From positions 1 to 33,190 of the forward strand of contig CAZSKU010000029.1 of assembly GCA_964607515.1 (NCBI GenBank): DNA of 33,190 bases. Reading direction: 5' to 3'. Made by a program: the position numbers and the translations under genes. The notes beneath the pieces were generated by a model that was not told where the DNA came from, made no database searches, and saw only the letters and a list, made by a program, of their open reading frames with translations. Below, piece after piece: positions 7,872 to 16,273 of the stretch (position 1 is its first letter; every line of letters begins with the position of its first letter). This DNA comes from UBA6080 sp964607515. GTDB taxonomy: Bacteria; Fermentibacterota; Fermentibacteria; Fermentibacterales; JCC-6.

Positions 7872-9167
7872 TCAGCGCCCGTCGTCCTTCCGAAGGGTCC
7901 TCCGGCTGGTCTTCAAAGCGCAGAGGTGACCGCACATCGAGCACACGTCGCCGTCCTCGGGAAGGGCCTCCCCCCGGATCCTTCTGGCGGTCTGCGGGTC
8001 GAGGCTGAGCCGGAATTGGCTCTCCCAGTCGAAGGAAGCCCTGGCGTCGGCCATCCTGTCGTCCAGGTCCATCGCACCGGGGATCCCCCGGGCGACGTCA
8101 GCGGCGTGGGCTGCGATCCTTGCCGCGATGACCCCGGTGCGAACGTCGTTCACGTCCGGCAGCCGCAGGTGTTCCGCCGGGGTGACATAGCACAGGAAAT
8201 CGGCCCCGTTCATTGCCGCCACGGCGCCTCCCACGGCGCTGGTGATGTGGTCGTAGCCCGGGGCTATGTCCGTTACGATGGGGCCAAGAACGTAGAATGG
8301 GGCTCCGTGACAGACGGTCTTCTGAATCCCGATCTGTTCCGGAATCCGGTGAAGCGGAACGTGCCCCGGGCCCTCGATCATCACCTGGACCCCGGCCTTC
8401 AGGGATCTCTGCTGGAGTTCGCCCAGGGTCACCAGTTCCTCCATCTGGGCCGGGTCTCCGGCGTCCGAGATGCAGCCCGGGCGAAGGCCGTCCCCCAGGG
8501 AAAACACCGCGTCGTACCGGTGAAGGATGTCCGCCAGCCGGTCGAAGTCCCGGTAGAGAGGGTTCTCCTCGCCCCGTTTTTCGATCCACTCCGCCATCAG
8601 AGAGCCTCCCCGGGATACTATGCCCATCCTTCTGCCGCGGCCTTTCAGGAGGTCCACCGACCGCCTGGTGACCCCGCAGTGGAGGGTCAGGTAGTCCACG
8701 CCGGCGGCGCAGTGTTCTTCCACCGCCCGGAAGATGTCCTCCGGGGAGACGTCCTCGGGATGGCCGCCATGCTCCATGACCTCGCCGAAAACCTGGTACA
8801 GGGGAACCGTGCCCACCGGCACGGGGCTCCGTTGGAGGATCAGCTCCAGAATCCGGCGCCACTGGGGGCCGGTGGAGAGGTCCATTACCGTATCGGCTCC
8901 GCAGGCCACCGCGGTCCTGAGCTTTTCCAGCTCCATTTCCGTGGACTCCAGGTCCATGGAACTCCCTATGTTGGCGTTCACCTTGATCCTGGTTCCGCCC
9001 CCGATGGCGCACGGTCTGGTCAGGCTCCGGGCGCGGTTCGCCGGGACTACCGCCCGGCCCGCAGCCACCTCGGCCGCCAGTGCCCCGGGGGTAAGGTGCT
9101 CCCCCCGGCACGCCGCCGCGACGGTCTCCGGGACGACTCCATTCTTCGCTTCTTCGATCGTGGTCAA
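7872..9167 (-). CDS. thiC: Phosphomethylpyrimidine synthase ThiC (short form)
   Basis: This 431-residue radical-SAM enzyme converts aminoimidazole ribotide to hydroxymethylpyrimidine phosphate in thiamine synthesis. Family blocks are clear: IKVNANIGSS, GADTVMDLSTG, PVPVGTVPLYQ, VDYLTLHCGV, MIEGPGHVPL and YDHITSAVGG. The cluster-binding cysteines are at the C terminus (409, 412, 416) as CSMCGHLC, that is C-x2-C-x3-C. Proteobacterial ThiC usually has C-x2-C-x4-C; I recall the shorter spacing in anaerobe and archaeal ThiC and in the paralogue BzaF, so a benzimidazole-forming role is a minor alternative. The start is a TTG at 9167 preceded by AAAGGA. The leader is only about 25 bases from a TATAAT box, too short for a TPP riboswitch. 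No other thi operon gene is adjacent. Confidence 0.93.
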   Translation of the reverse strand: MTTIEEAKNGVVPETVAAACRGEHLTPGALAAEVAAGRAVVPANRARSLTRPCAIGGGTRIKVNANIGSSMDLESTEMELEKLRTAVACGADTVMDLSTGPQWRRILELILQRSPVPVGTVPLYQVFGEVMEHGGHPEDVSPEDIFRAVEEHCAAGVDYLTLHCGVTRRSVDLLKGRGRRMGIVSRGGSLMAEWIEKRGEENPLYRDFDRLADILHRYDAVFSLGDGLRPGCISDAGDPAQMEELVTLGELQQRSLKAGVQVMIEGPGHVPLHRIPEQIGIQKTVCHGAPFYVLGPIVTDIAPGYDHITSAVGGAVAAMNGADFLCYVTPAEHLRLPDVNDVRTGVIAARIAAHAADVARGIPGAMDLDDRMADARASFDWESQFRLSLDPQTARRIRGEALPEDGDVCSMCGHLCALKTSRRTLRKDDGR

Positions 9168-9197
9168 TTCAAGGTCCTTTCATGATTCCGGCCAAAC

Positions 9198-9205
9198 ATT
9201 ATACT
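9198..9205. promoter_or_regulatory. Overlapping divergent -10 boxes between thiC and the DUF2007 gene
   Basis: ATTATACT reads TATAAT on the minus strand (9198-9203), a perfect -10 box about 30 bases before the thiC TTG. On the plus strand it reads TATACT (9200-9205), about 33 bases before the DUF2007 ATG. The two promoters would share the same melted bases. -35 boxes are weak on both sides. Confidence 0.5.
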
Positions 9206-9237
9206 TCACCGGGAAAAACATCAGAAGGGGGGGGGCC

Positions 9238-9489
9238 ATGACCGGCGAGAACGAGAACCTGGTGGAAGTCTTCCGGGCCGAAAGCGAAGTTGAAGCCATC
9301 AGCGTCCGGGCCATCCTGGAGGCCGAAGGCATCCCCGCAGCCGTGCGCAGTTTTCAGATACCCGCAATGGGTACTATTGCCATGTCCTTCCGCAAATCAT
9401 GGGGTTCGGTGATGGTTATGGAGAGCGACGCCGACCGGGCCAGGGACCTGCTGGACGAGATGGAATCGCTGGAGGAGGGGGGGGAGTGA
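9238..9489 (+). CDS. DUF2007-family small signalling-type protein
   Basis: An 83-residue protein of the DUF2007 (putative signal-transducing, GlnB-like fold) type. It has the expected opening VEVFRAESEVEAISVRAILEAEGIPAAV, a central glycine region and the ending GSVMVMESDADRARDLLDEM. It has no signal peptide. No biochemical role is established for the family. The ATG at 9238 follows a G-rich ribosome site. Its stop overlaps the GTG start of the cyclophilin-domain gene as GTGA, so the two are probably translated together. It diverges from thiC across about 70 bases. Confidence 0.85.
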   Translation: MTGENENLVEVFRAESEVEAISVRAILEAEGIPAAVRSFQIPAMGTIAMSFRKSWGSVMVMESDADRARDLLDEMESLEEGGE

Positions 9490-10817
9490 CCCGGATCATG
9501 CTCCTTCTCACGGTGATGCCCGGGGTCTCGGGGATTCCCCGGGAAACGGCCTTTGCGGCCCGGATATCAGGGGAGCCCATGGCGGCGGATCCGGCATCGC
9601 CCGCTCTCCTGGAATTCGGAGAGCCCACACTTCTTCCGGCCCCGGAAGCGGTGAAGGAGAACCCCGCCCTGCTCCATGGAGCCCTGCGACGGCAGTTCGT
9701 TCTCATCGGCGAGGGCCGGGAACCCGAGGGTCTGGAGGCTCTCCGGGACCTGGTGCTGCAGACGTCTCCGGGGCTTCCCGATTCCACTGCGGCACTTGCT
9801 CTGGAACTCTTCGGCCGCACCGGAACAGGGCTTCCGGATCCCGGTTCCCTGAGTTCCTCGCCCGGGTCGGTGCTGCGATACCTCTCCGAGACCGGTGGGA
9901 GGACGGCCCTTCCGGAAACGATGTCTGCCCTGGAGAGGGTCTACGCCGCCAGGACGGAACCGGAGCCCTTCCTGGAGGATCCCTGCTGGGCGGTCCGGTT
10001 CGCCGCGGTGGACCGGCTGAACCCCGAAGCCGCCCGGGCAATGACCGGCGACCCCTCCCCCGCAGTGGCTCTTCGGGCCGCGGAGATCTCGGGAGACCGG
10101 GAGACGGTGCTCCGCTTCCTCGACACCACGGGCCCGGTTGGCTGCCGGGCGGTGTCGCTTCTGGACAGCGTTCCGCTGCTGGAGGAGATTCTCCTGGGTT
10201 CTCCCGACCCGGGCCGGCGGGGCGCCGCCCTGATGGCCCTGGCCGGCATGGACTGGCACCCCGACCCCGGTCAGCTGTCGGTGCTGAGGAAAGATGAATA
10301 TCCCCTAATCGGAGCGGTGGTCATGGAGATGCTCCGGCTGGCCCCGGTGGAGCAACGGGCAGACCCGGTGTTCACCGGCGGCACCGGCGTGGAGATTCCC
10401 GGGGCCATGGAAATCGTCACCACCGCCGGAATCTTCCGGATGGAACTTTTCCCCCTGCTGGCCCCCCTGGCGTGCGAGAGCTTCGTCCATCTGGCGGAGG
10501 AGGGATTCTACGACGGTCTCTACTTTCACCGGGTCATTCCCGGGTTCGTGGCCCAGGCGGGCTGCCCGGAGGGCAACGGATACGGTGGTCCCGGATACCT
10601 TCTGCCCGCGGAGAGAAGCCTTTACCCCTACGTCCGGGGCACCGTGGGCATGGCCGACGCGGGCCTGTCAACCGCCGGGAGCCAGTTCTTCATAACCCTG
10701 GACCGCCAGAGCCGGCTGGAGGGCCGCTACACGGTGTTCGGCAGGATAGCGGACACGGAGAATCTGGACGAAATCGAACCGGGCACCCGGATACTTGAAA
10801 TCCGTCCGGGTTCTTAG
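9486..10817 (+). CDS. Exported HEAT-like repeat protein with C-terminal cyclophilin domain
   Basis: A 443-residue protein. Residues 1-24 look like a signal peptide, giving a periplasmic location. Residues about 45-300 are alpha-helical, with short repeats of the HEAT/PBS-lyase style (PCWAVRFAAVDRLNPEAARAM, SPAVALRAAEISGDRE). Residues 308-443 are a cyclophilin-type peptidyl-prolyl isomerase: FHRVIPGFVAQAGCP, GTVGMADAG, SQFFITL and LEGRYTVFGRI carry the family pattern, including the catalytic arginine in FHRV. The likely role is folding of exported proteins, with the repeats as a scaffold or client-binding arm. The GTG at 9486 overlaps the preceding stop and follows a purine-rich GGAGGAGGGG run; an ATG at 9498 is the alternative. 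The next gene starts 54 bases later. Confidence 0.88.
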   Translation: MTRIMLLLTVMPGVSGIPRETAFAARISGEPMAADPASPALLEFGEPTLLPAPEAVKENPALLHGALRRQFVLIGEGREPEGLEALRDLVLQTSPGLPDSTAALALELFGRTGTGLPDPGSLSSSPGSVLRYLSETGGRTALPETMSALERVYAARTEPEPFLEDPCWAVRFAAVDRLNPEAARAMTGDPSPAVALRAAEISGDRETVLRFLDTTGPVGCRAVSLLDSVPLLEEILLGSPDPGRRGAALMALAGMDWHPDPGQLSVLRKDEYPLIGAVVMEMLRLAPVEQRADPVFTGGTGVEIPGAMEIVTTAGIFRMELFPLLAPLACESFVHLAEEGFYDGLYFHRVIPGFVAQAGCPEGNGYGGPGYLLPAERSLYPYVRGTVGMADAGLSTAGSQFFITLDRQSRLEGRYTVFGRIADTENLDEIEPGTRILEIRPGS

Positions 10818-10871
10818 TAGCATCCCGCTTTCAGACCGGAAGAACCCATTTCAACCCAGTCGGGAGCCCTG

Positions 10872-11837
10872 ATGAGCAGCACCGTTCCGAGAATACTGGT
10901 AACCGGAGCCATGGGTCAGATCGGCAGCGAACTGACCCTGGCCCTCCGGGAGAGATACGGGCACCAGAACGTGGTGGCCACCGACCTGAGAACCCCTTCG
11001 GGCATTCTGGCGGAGTCCGGACCCTGCGACCTTCTGGACGTGACCGACATGGCCGCCGCCGGGGCTATGATCAGGAAACACCGGATCGACACGGTCTACC
11101 ACCTGGCCGCCATCCTCTCGGCCACCGGCGAGAAGAACCCCGCCCTGTGCTGGCGGGTGAACATGGAGGGGACCCTCAACGTGCTCAACCTGGCGGTGGA
11201 GCTGAAGCTGGGCACCGTGGTGATCCCCAGCAGCATCGCCGCCTTCGGTCCCGAGACGCCCCGGGTGGACACCCCCCAGGAGACGGTCCTCAAGCCCAGG
11301 ACCATGTACGGGGTAACCAAGGTCTGCGGGGAACTCCTGGGGGACTACTACGTCCGCAGGTTCGGCGCCGACGTGCGGGGGCTCCGCTACCCCGGGATCA
11401 TCAGCTCCGAAACTCCTCCCGGGGGCGGAACCACCGACTTCGCGGTGGAGATCTTCTACAAAGCCGTTCAGCAGGGCAGCTACACCTGCTTCGTCAAGGA
11501 GGACACCTCATTGCCCATGATGTACATGCCGGACTGCATCAAGGCCACCATAGACCTGGCGGAGGCGGACTTCCGGAAGCTCAGGCACCATTCCGATTTC
11601 AACGTCGGGGCTCTTTCCTTCACCGCCGGCGAACTGGCGGCGGAAATCCGGAAGCACCTGCCGGATTTCAGGGTTGCCTACGAACCGGACTTCCGGCAGG
11701 CCATAGCCGACTCGTGGCCCAGCAGCATAGACGATTCCGCCGCCCGGGAGGAGTGGGGCTGGAGGCCGGCCTGGGATCTTTCGTCCATGACGGCGGACAT
11801 GCTGTCGAAGCTGTCAGCCCGGTTCGGAAGGGGCTGA
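10872..11837 (+). CDS. tdh: L-threonine 3-dehydrogenase, short-chain (SDR) type
   Basis: A 321-residue NAD-dependent extended SDR enzyme. The Rossmann motif TGAMGQIG is at residues 11-18, VYHLAA at 75-80, and the active-site pair Tyr146/Lys150 is in MYGVTK. The blocks LRYPGIISSETPPGGGTTDFAVEIFY and LPMMYMPDCIKATIDL are those of the GalE-like threonine dehydrogenases that oxidise L-threonine to 2-amino-3-ketobutyrate. The partner ligase Kbl is not in the window. An unspecified UDP-sugar epimerase is less likely because of these blocks. The start follows GGGAG. It converges on the lamin-tail gene with 25 bases between stops. Confidence 0.85.
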   Translation: MSSTVPRILVTGAMGQIGSELTLALRERYGHQNVVATDLRTPSGILAESGPCDLLDVTDMAAAGAMIRKHRIDTVYHLAAILSATGEKNPALCWRVNMEGTLNVLNLAVELKLGTVVIPSSIAAFGPETPRVDTPQETVLKPRTMYGVTKVCGELLGDYYVRRFGADVRGLRYPGIISSETPPGGGTTDFAVEIFYKAVQQGSYTCFVKEDTSLPMMYMPDCIKATIDLAEADFRKLRHHSDFNVGALSFTAGELAAEIRKHLPDFRVAYEPDFRQAIADSWPSSIDDSAAREEWGWRPAWDLSSMTADMLSKLSARFGRG

Positions 11838-11862
11838 TCCCCGGCGCCGTTCCCGGGCGGGG

Positions 11863-14800
11863 CTACAGCCTCCTGGCCAGGATTCTCACCAGAGTCCCCT
11901 CCAGCAGGGTACTTCCCGCGGAAGCCCTTGCGAAAATGATGTAGCGCCCCACGGGCATGCCTGCGCCGTCCCATTCGAGGGTCAGGGTCTCCCCTGGTAT
12001 CGGGCCGTCCCACAGCCTTGCCACAACCCTTCCCGTGACGTCGTAAACCTTCACCTCCCCGGTGAAGCCGGGCTCGGGAAGCTCAAGAGTGACTGTCAGC
12101 AGGTCGTGGGCGCCGTCGCCGTCCGGCGAGAACGCCCTGGGAACAGCGGTCAGGAATCGCCCGGTATCATGGGGCCGGACGCTGTTGGGCGATCCAGGGG
12201 TAGCTCCCTGAAGGCAGCCCCCCCAGTTCTCCTTAAGAAAGCCCCATTCCCCGGGAGAACGCCTTTCCAGACTGGACCCTCCGGTTCCCCCCCAGGAGGA
12301 GAGGTAGGGAACCCAGTCCGCCGAGCCGTCCCCGGACAGGGTCAGGGTGTCCCCGGCGTTGTTCAGGGCTGGCCACTCCCGGGGTTGCAGCACCGGGCAC
12401 GGCACCTCGCCCCATACGCCGGCGAAGGACTCTGGGTCAGGACACAGCAGCACGAAACCGCCGGGTTCCAGCAGATGGCCGGGGAGCCCGGCGACGACGC
12501 CCGGGTCGGAGAAGACGAAGGACGACAGCTCCAGAGCCTCCCCGGCGCCATTGTACAGCTCCACCCATTCCGGGCCGGGGCTTTCCGGGGCGTACATTAT
12601 CTCGTTGAGCACCAGACTCGGTTCCGGGCACCACACCCCGGCGGCCCTGTCGTTCCTGTGATTGCGGTCTTCAGGGCATACCGTCATCGCCTCCAGGGCG
12701 ACCCCCGGCGCCCCGGACGTCCAGACCGCCTCAACGGTCACCGGTTCTCCGGGAAGCGGGGGGTCCGGAATAACCGCGGCGAATTCCACCCCTCCCGCCC
12801 GGAACACCACCCCGGGGGACCCCGGCAGGGTGCCGTGGCAGGTCAGGACAGCCCCGACGGTCACGGGAATCCCCGCAGGCCCCGCGGGAGGGCTCAGGGC
12901 AAGCCCGGACGCGGCGTAATCAACCCCTTCGCCCAGACCCAGCGGTCCGGCGCCCGGGGAGGGCCCTGGGGGGTTGGTGAACCAGTTCTCCTCCAGGTCC
13001 GGAAGCTCCGGCGAAATCCTTTCCACGCTCATATCGGTGCCGGGGTTCCGGGGAATCCCGTCCGACGGGTCCTCCGGAGTGCCGTAGGTGGACACCGGGA
13101 TTCCCTGCCAGAGCAGGATCACCGGATCGTTCCCCGACAGGCCGTCGCCGATGGTGCCGTTCCCAGGAAGGATGACCGGGGTTCCCGGCGGTATGTCGTA
13201 GGGCATGGAGCCTGAGAAGTAGTCAGGGTCCAGCACCAGGGCCCATCTCCCCGGGGGAACGAAATCCCCCGAGAGAACGTCCTCCGAGTCGCCGTCGGTC
13301 AGGGTGAACAGTGACGGGTCGAAGATTCCCGGCCCCGGATGGAACAGCTCCACGAATTCGTCCCTGGCCTGATCCGAGGGGTTGCACAGCACTTCGGTGA
13401 CCGCCGGGAACGCCCCATCGCCGCACCTGACCACGGCTCCCTTCATGTCGTTATCCGGAACCGTGTCCCCGGGGCACTGACACAGGGCCCTGACAAGGTA
13501 GAAGCCGTGGTCCGGAAGGGAGACCTGCCCCTCCAGGCAGCGGGACTCCCCGGGGGCCATTTCCTCCACGTAGTCCCAGGCCGCGGTCTCCCCGGGGCCC
13601 GGGACACCGTCGGCGTCCAGATCGTTGAAGAGAGTCAGGGTAACGCCCGGCGCCGGTAGGGTTCCCGCCGAGGAGAACCAGCCCTCCGCGGTGAAGGGGA
13701 CCCCCGGCTCGGCCCCCCCGGGAACCGCGACGGAGTCAGCCCTCACGTCCAGGGAGGGCCAGGGGCTCTCCAGCCATCCCGGAGTGCCCCCGAAGGCGGA
13801 CGCCCGCCAGTTCTCCTCGCTGTCGGGTCCCGCGGGGTCCGTCCGTTCCATGCTGTGACCCTGTCCCGGGTTGAAAGGTATTCCATCGAGCCCGTCGTCG
13901 TCGCACATCAGCGGATCGTCCGAGAGCACGGGCGTTCCCGCGGTGGAGAGGATGTGTTCCACGGTCGTGCCGTCCCAGCGGTAGAGCACAAGGGGGTCGG
14001 AGGTCGCCAGCCCGTTGCCCAGGGAGGCATCGCCGGGGGTGAACAGCCTGGCTTCCGGGGGGATCGGCAGACCTCCCTGGTAGTCGGGGTCCAGGATGAC
14101 GCCGCAGGAACCCGCGGGAAGCAGCGCGGTTCCTGAGAGGGGCTCCACCTGGTCCACCGCGTCGCCGTCGGTGAAGAAACACCCCGCCAGGGGGAAGACT
14201 CCGGGCCCGGGAAAGTACACCTCCACGAACTCCTGGGTGGCCTGGTCCGGGGGGTTGGCCATAAGCTCGGTGATCACCGGGTCGGTCCCGCCGCCGGAGG
14301 GCATGGGAACCCCGAGGTACGCCGGGGCGCAGGAGCCCGAGGCGATGTACCAGCCCGGGGGCGGACCGGCGAAGTCCACCAGAATGGTGTCTGCGGTTCC
14401 CGGGGTGAGGGTGGAGGCGGGCACCGAGGTTCCAGGCTCCCCGGCGCCGTGCAGGGAATCGCCGTCCATGTCCAGGAAAACCTCCAGGAAGCCCTGTTCC
14501 GGGGGTGCGGTGCCCCAGCAGCAGAACCCGGCGTACACGGTGCATGCCTCGCCGGGTTCCGGTGAGTCCGGAGAGAACCAGACCCCCTGCACGTACACCG
14601 CGGAGGTGTCCGGGGGAGCGTCCGGGGGCGCGCCGGGGGTGACTTCCCCGGTCTGCCACCAGTCCTCGGCGTCCGGCGCCTCCAGCGGGTGCCTGAACAC
14701 CGACATTCCGTCGCCGGGGTCGAAGGGTATACCGTCCAGCCCGTCGTCGTCCCGGTCCTGCCAGACGTCGGTCTCCACCGGGGTTCCCCAGGTGGACAGC

Positions 14801-15222
14801 ACGTCGGCCCCGGAGGTGCCCCCGGGTCCGAAGAGGGTGAGGGGGTCCGAGGAAGCCGCCAGACCGTTGCATAAGGCGTAGTCGCCGGTGGTGAGTATCA
14901 CTGTTCCCGGTGGAATGTCGTAGCAGGGATCCTGCAGGTAACCCAGCTCCAGGATCAGGGCGAAGCCTTCAGGGGGGATGGTGTCGGTTTCCAGAACCAC
15001 CCCGGGGGCCGGAAAGTCTCCGTGAACCTCCGGGCTCCAGGGTTCCAGCTGGTCAAGAGCGTCGCCGTCGGTGATGCAGTATCCCGTCACGGAAACCGGC
15101 TCAGGGCCGGGGTTGTACAGCTCCACGAACTCTCCGCACGCCTCGTTCGAAGGATTCCCACAGACCTCGCTGATCAGCGGGCCGCCGGCGCTTGACAGCA
15201 GGAGAAGAAAAACAGCTTCCAT
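11863..15222 (-). CDS. Large secreted protein: four lamin-tail domains, CARDB-like spacers, FlgD-like C terminus
   Basis: A 1119-residue exported protein. A short hydrophobic start (MEAVFLLLLSSAGG) acts as signal peptide. Lamin-tail (LTD) domains lie at about 14-200, 315-483, 606-755 and 870-1015, each opening with a variant of ITEVLCNPSDQARDEFVELF. CARDB-like beta domains lie between them at about 207-300, 490-600 and 767-865. Residues 1027-1119 are a FlgD-type Ig domain (AFSPDGDGAHDLLTVTL, KVYDVTGRVVARL), often the anchoring end in T9SS-bearing phyla. Three LTDs end with a DxDGIPxxPG..MS.ER signature, and acidic DMDGDS and DLDADG loops suggest calcium binding. I infer a cell-surface or extracellular structural/adhesive role. 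No alternative start exists upstream before an in-frame stop. It is last in the minus-strand cluster, 66 bases behind the small gene. Proline and glycine content is very high. Confidence 0.88.
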   Translation of the reverse strand: MEAVFLLLLSSAGGPLISEVCGNPSNEACGEFVELYNPGPEPVSVTGYCITDGDALDQLEPWSPEVHGDFPAPGVVLETDTIPPEGFALILELGYLQDPCYDIPPGTVILTTGDYALCNGLAASSDPLTLFGPGGTSGADVLSTWGTPVETDVWQDRDDDGLDGIPFDPGDGMSVFRHPLEAPDAEDWWQTGEVTPGAPPDAPPDTSAVYVQGVWFSPDSPEPGEACTVYAGFCCWGTAPPEQGFLEVFLDMDGDSLHGAGEPGTSVPASTLTPGTADTILVDFAGPPPGWYIASGSCAPAYLGVPMPSGGGTDPVITELMANPPDQATQEFVEVYFPGPGVFPLAGCFFTDGDAVDQVEPLSGTALLPAGSCGVILDPDYQGGLPIPPEARLFTPGDASLGNGLATSDPLVLYRWDGTTVEHILSTAGTPVLSDDPLMCDDDGLDGIPFNPGQGHSMERTDPAGPDSEENWRASAFGGTPGWLESPWPSLDVRADSVAVPGGAEPGVPFTAEGWFSSAGTLPAPGVTLTLFNDLDADGVPGPGETAAWDYVEEMAPGESRCLEGQVSLPDHGFYLVRALCQCPGDTVPDNDMKGAVVRCGDGAFPAVTEVLCNPSDQARDEFVELFHPGPGIFDPSLFTLTDGDSEDVLSGDFVPPGRWALVLDPDYFSGSMPYDIPPGTPVILPGNGTIGDGLSGNDPVILLWQGIPVSTYGTPEDPSDGIPRNPGTDMSVERISPELPDLEENWFTNPPGPSPGAGPLGLGEGVDYAASGLALSPPAGPAGIPVTVGAVLTCHGTLPGSPGVVFRAGGVEFAAVIPDPPLPGEPVTVEAVWTSGAPGVALEAMTVCPEDRNHRNDRAAGVWCPEPSLVLNEIMYAPESPGPEWVELYNGAGEALELSSFVFSDPGVVAGLPGHLLEPGGFVLLCPDPESFAGVWGEVPCPVLQPREWPALNNAGDTLTLSGDGSADWVPYLSSWGGTGGSSLERRSPGEWGFLKENWGGCLQGATPGSPNSVRPHDTGRFLTAVPRAFSPDGDGAHDLLTVTLELPEPGFTGEVKVYDVTGRVVARLWDGPIPGETLTLEWDGAGMPVGRYIIFARASAGSTLLEGTLVRILARRL

Positions 15223-15288
15223 GCCATCCGGTAAGGCCCGGGAGGGGGGTCTTTCAAGGGAAACATGGGTTCACCGGAAGGGGGATGG

Positions 15289-15564
15289 TCAGGGAGGCGG
15301 CGGTTCCCCGGGGTCCAGAAGGTGAGTTGGAAGCCCCTTCAGCAATACTGACAGGGAGTCGCCGGTTCCGGCGGAGTCGGCGCCGAAGGTGACGACGATC
15401 TCCCAGAAGTCCGCCGGGGCCCAGAACTCAACCTCCTCCGGGGATGCCTCCAGGCCGATGGCGGCGAAGAAGAGCCCCCGGGCCTCGGGGGAGGCCTGAA
15501 GGAGAATCACCGCCAGGGAGTCCGCCCCCGCGGGAACCGGCGGGGGCGGCTCGATGAAGATCAC
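15289..15564 (-). CDS. Small protein of unknown function, coupled to the SIMPL lipoprotein gene
   Basis: A 91-residue frame starting at a GTG that overlaps the SIMPL stop as GTGA. The same frame also runs further upstream, but that part is antisense-free overlap with SIMPL and should be ignored. Codons downstream of the GTG show the strong G/C third-position bias of neighbouring genes, which supports real coding. The product has no signal peptide in this frame and reads as alternating strands and helices (SLAVILLQASPEARGLFFAAIGL, then EEVEFWAPADFWEIVVTFGAD), with proline-rich ends. I recognise no family. Its position between a lipoprotein and a surface protein suggests a linked envelope function, as inference only. 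Confidence 0.6.
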   Translation of the reverse strand: MIFIEPPPPVPAGADSLAVILLQASPEARGLFFAAIGLEASPEEVEFWAPADFWEIVVTFGADSAGTGDSLSVLLKGLPTHLLDPGEPPPP

Positions 15565-16265
15565 TGGCTGATCAGGTAGGAGACGCTGACGTTCAGGGTG
15601 ATGGACTGGTTGGCGGGGTTCACGGGCGGGGAAGACTCCCCGGCGCCTATCATTCCCATGGAATCGTAGTAGGGCTGGGCGTAGTAGTCCACCCACTCGC
15701 TGACGCTCTGAACCCCGCTGATGCTGACCCCCAGCCTCTCCGCCAGCTGACCCGCCGACCTGGCGGCGTCGTCCAGGGCCTGTTCCCGGGCTCTGGCGTA
15801 CAGGTCGGCCCGGTCCTCCACCGTGAACTGCACGGAGTAAACCGTGTTGGCGCCTCCCGCCACCAGGGCCGCCAGAACGGTGCCCACCTGTTCGGTGTCG
15901 CCCACCTTCACCTGCATGCTGTGGTCCACGTGATAGAGGGTGTTGCCGGTGTAGGTGTAGGTGTTGTAGTCGTACTCCTCCTCGATCCAGAGGGAGTACC
16001 CGGTAGTGGTGATGCTCTCCCGGTCTATTCCGGCGGCCTCCGCGGAGGCCATGGCCGACTCGGCCTGTTCCGCCGCGGACTCGACCGCGGTCTCCGGATC
16101 GGTCTCGGAGACGCTGAAGCCGAAACTGATCAGCGCCGTCTCCGGCTCGGCGTAGGAGGTGCCGATGCCGTTAACCGTGATCGTGGGCGGGTAGGGGGGC
16201 GCGGACTGGCCAGCGCATCCCGCTGCGAGAAGCAGGGCTGCCCCTGCGGCAAGCATTTTCCTCAT
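15561..16265 (-). CDS. SIMPL-domain (DUF541) lipoprotein
   Basis: A 234-residue protein with a lipoprotein signal: hydrophobic residues 5-13 then LAAGC, with the lipidated cysteine at 17. The rest is a SIMPL/DUF541 domain: TITVNGIGTSYAEPETALISFGFSV is the usual opening, followed by a long helix of Ala/Glu (DPETAVESAAEQAESAM), GYSLWIEEEYDYNTY, and YARAREQALDDAARSAGQLAERLGV. The domain occurs in periplasmic or outer-membrane proteins tied to oxidative stress and surface antigens; no enzymatic role is known. The start follows GGAGGGATC. It lies eight bases from yjbQ upstream and overlaps the small gene downstream. Confidence 0.9.
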   Translation of the reverse strand: MRKMLAAGAALLLAAGCAGQSAPPYPPTITVNGIGTSYAEPETALISFGFSVSETDPETAVESAAEQAESAMASAEAAGIDRESITTTGYSLWIEEEYDYNTYTYTGNTLYHVDHSMQVKVGDTEQVGTVLAALVAGGANTVYSVQFTVEDRADLYARAREQALDDAARSAGQLAERLGVSISGVQSVSEWVDYYAQPYYDSMGMIGAGESSPPVNPANQSITLNVSVSYLISQ

Positions 16266-16273
16266 GATCCCTC

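Noticed and set aside
9168..9237. TPP riboswitch upstream of thiC
   Set aside because: No CTGAGA or ACCTGA blocks on the minus strand, and the leader from TATAAT is about 25 bases.
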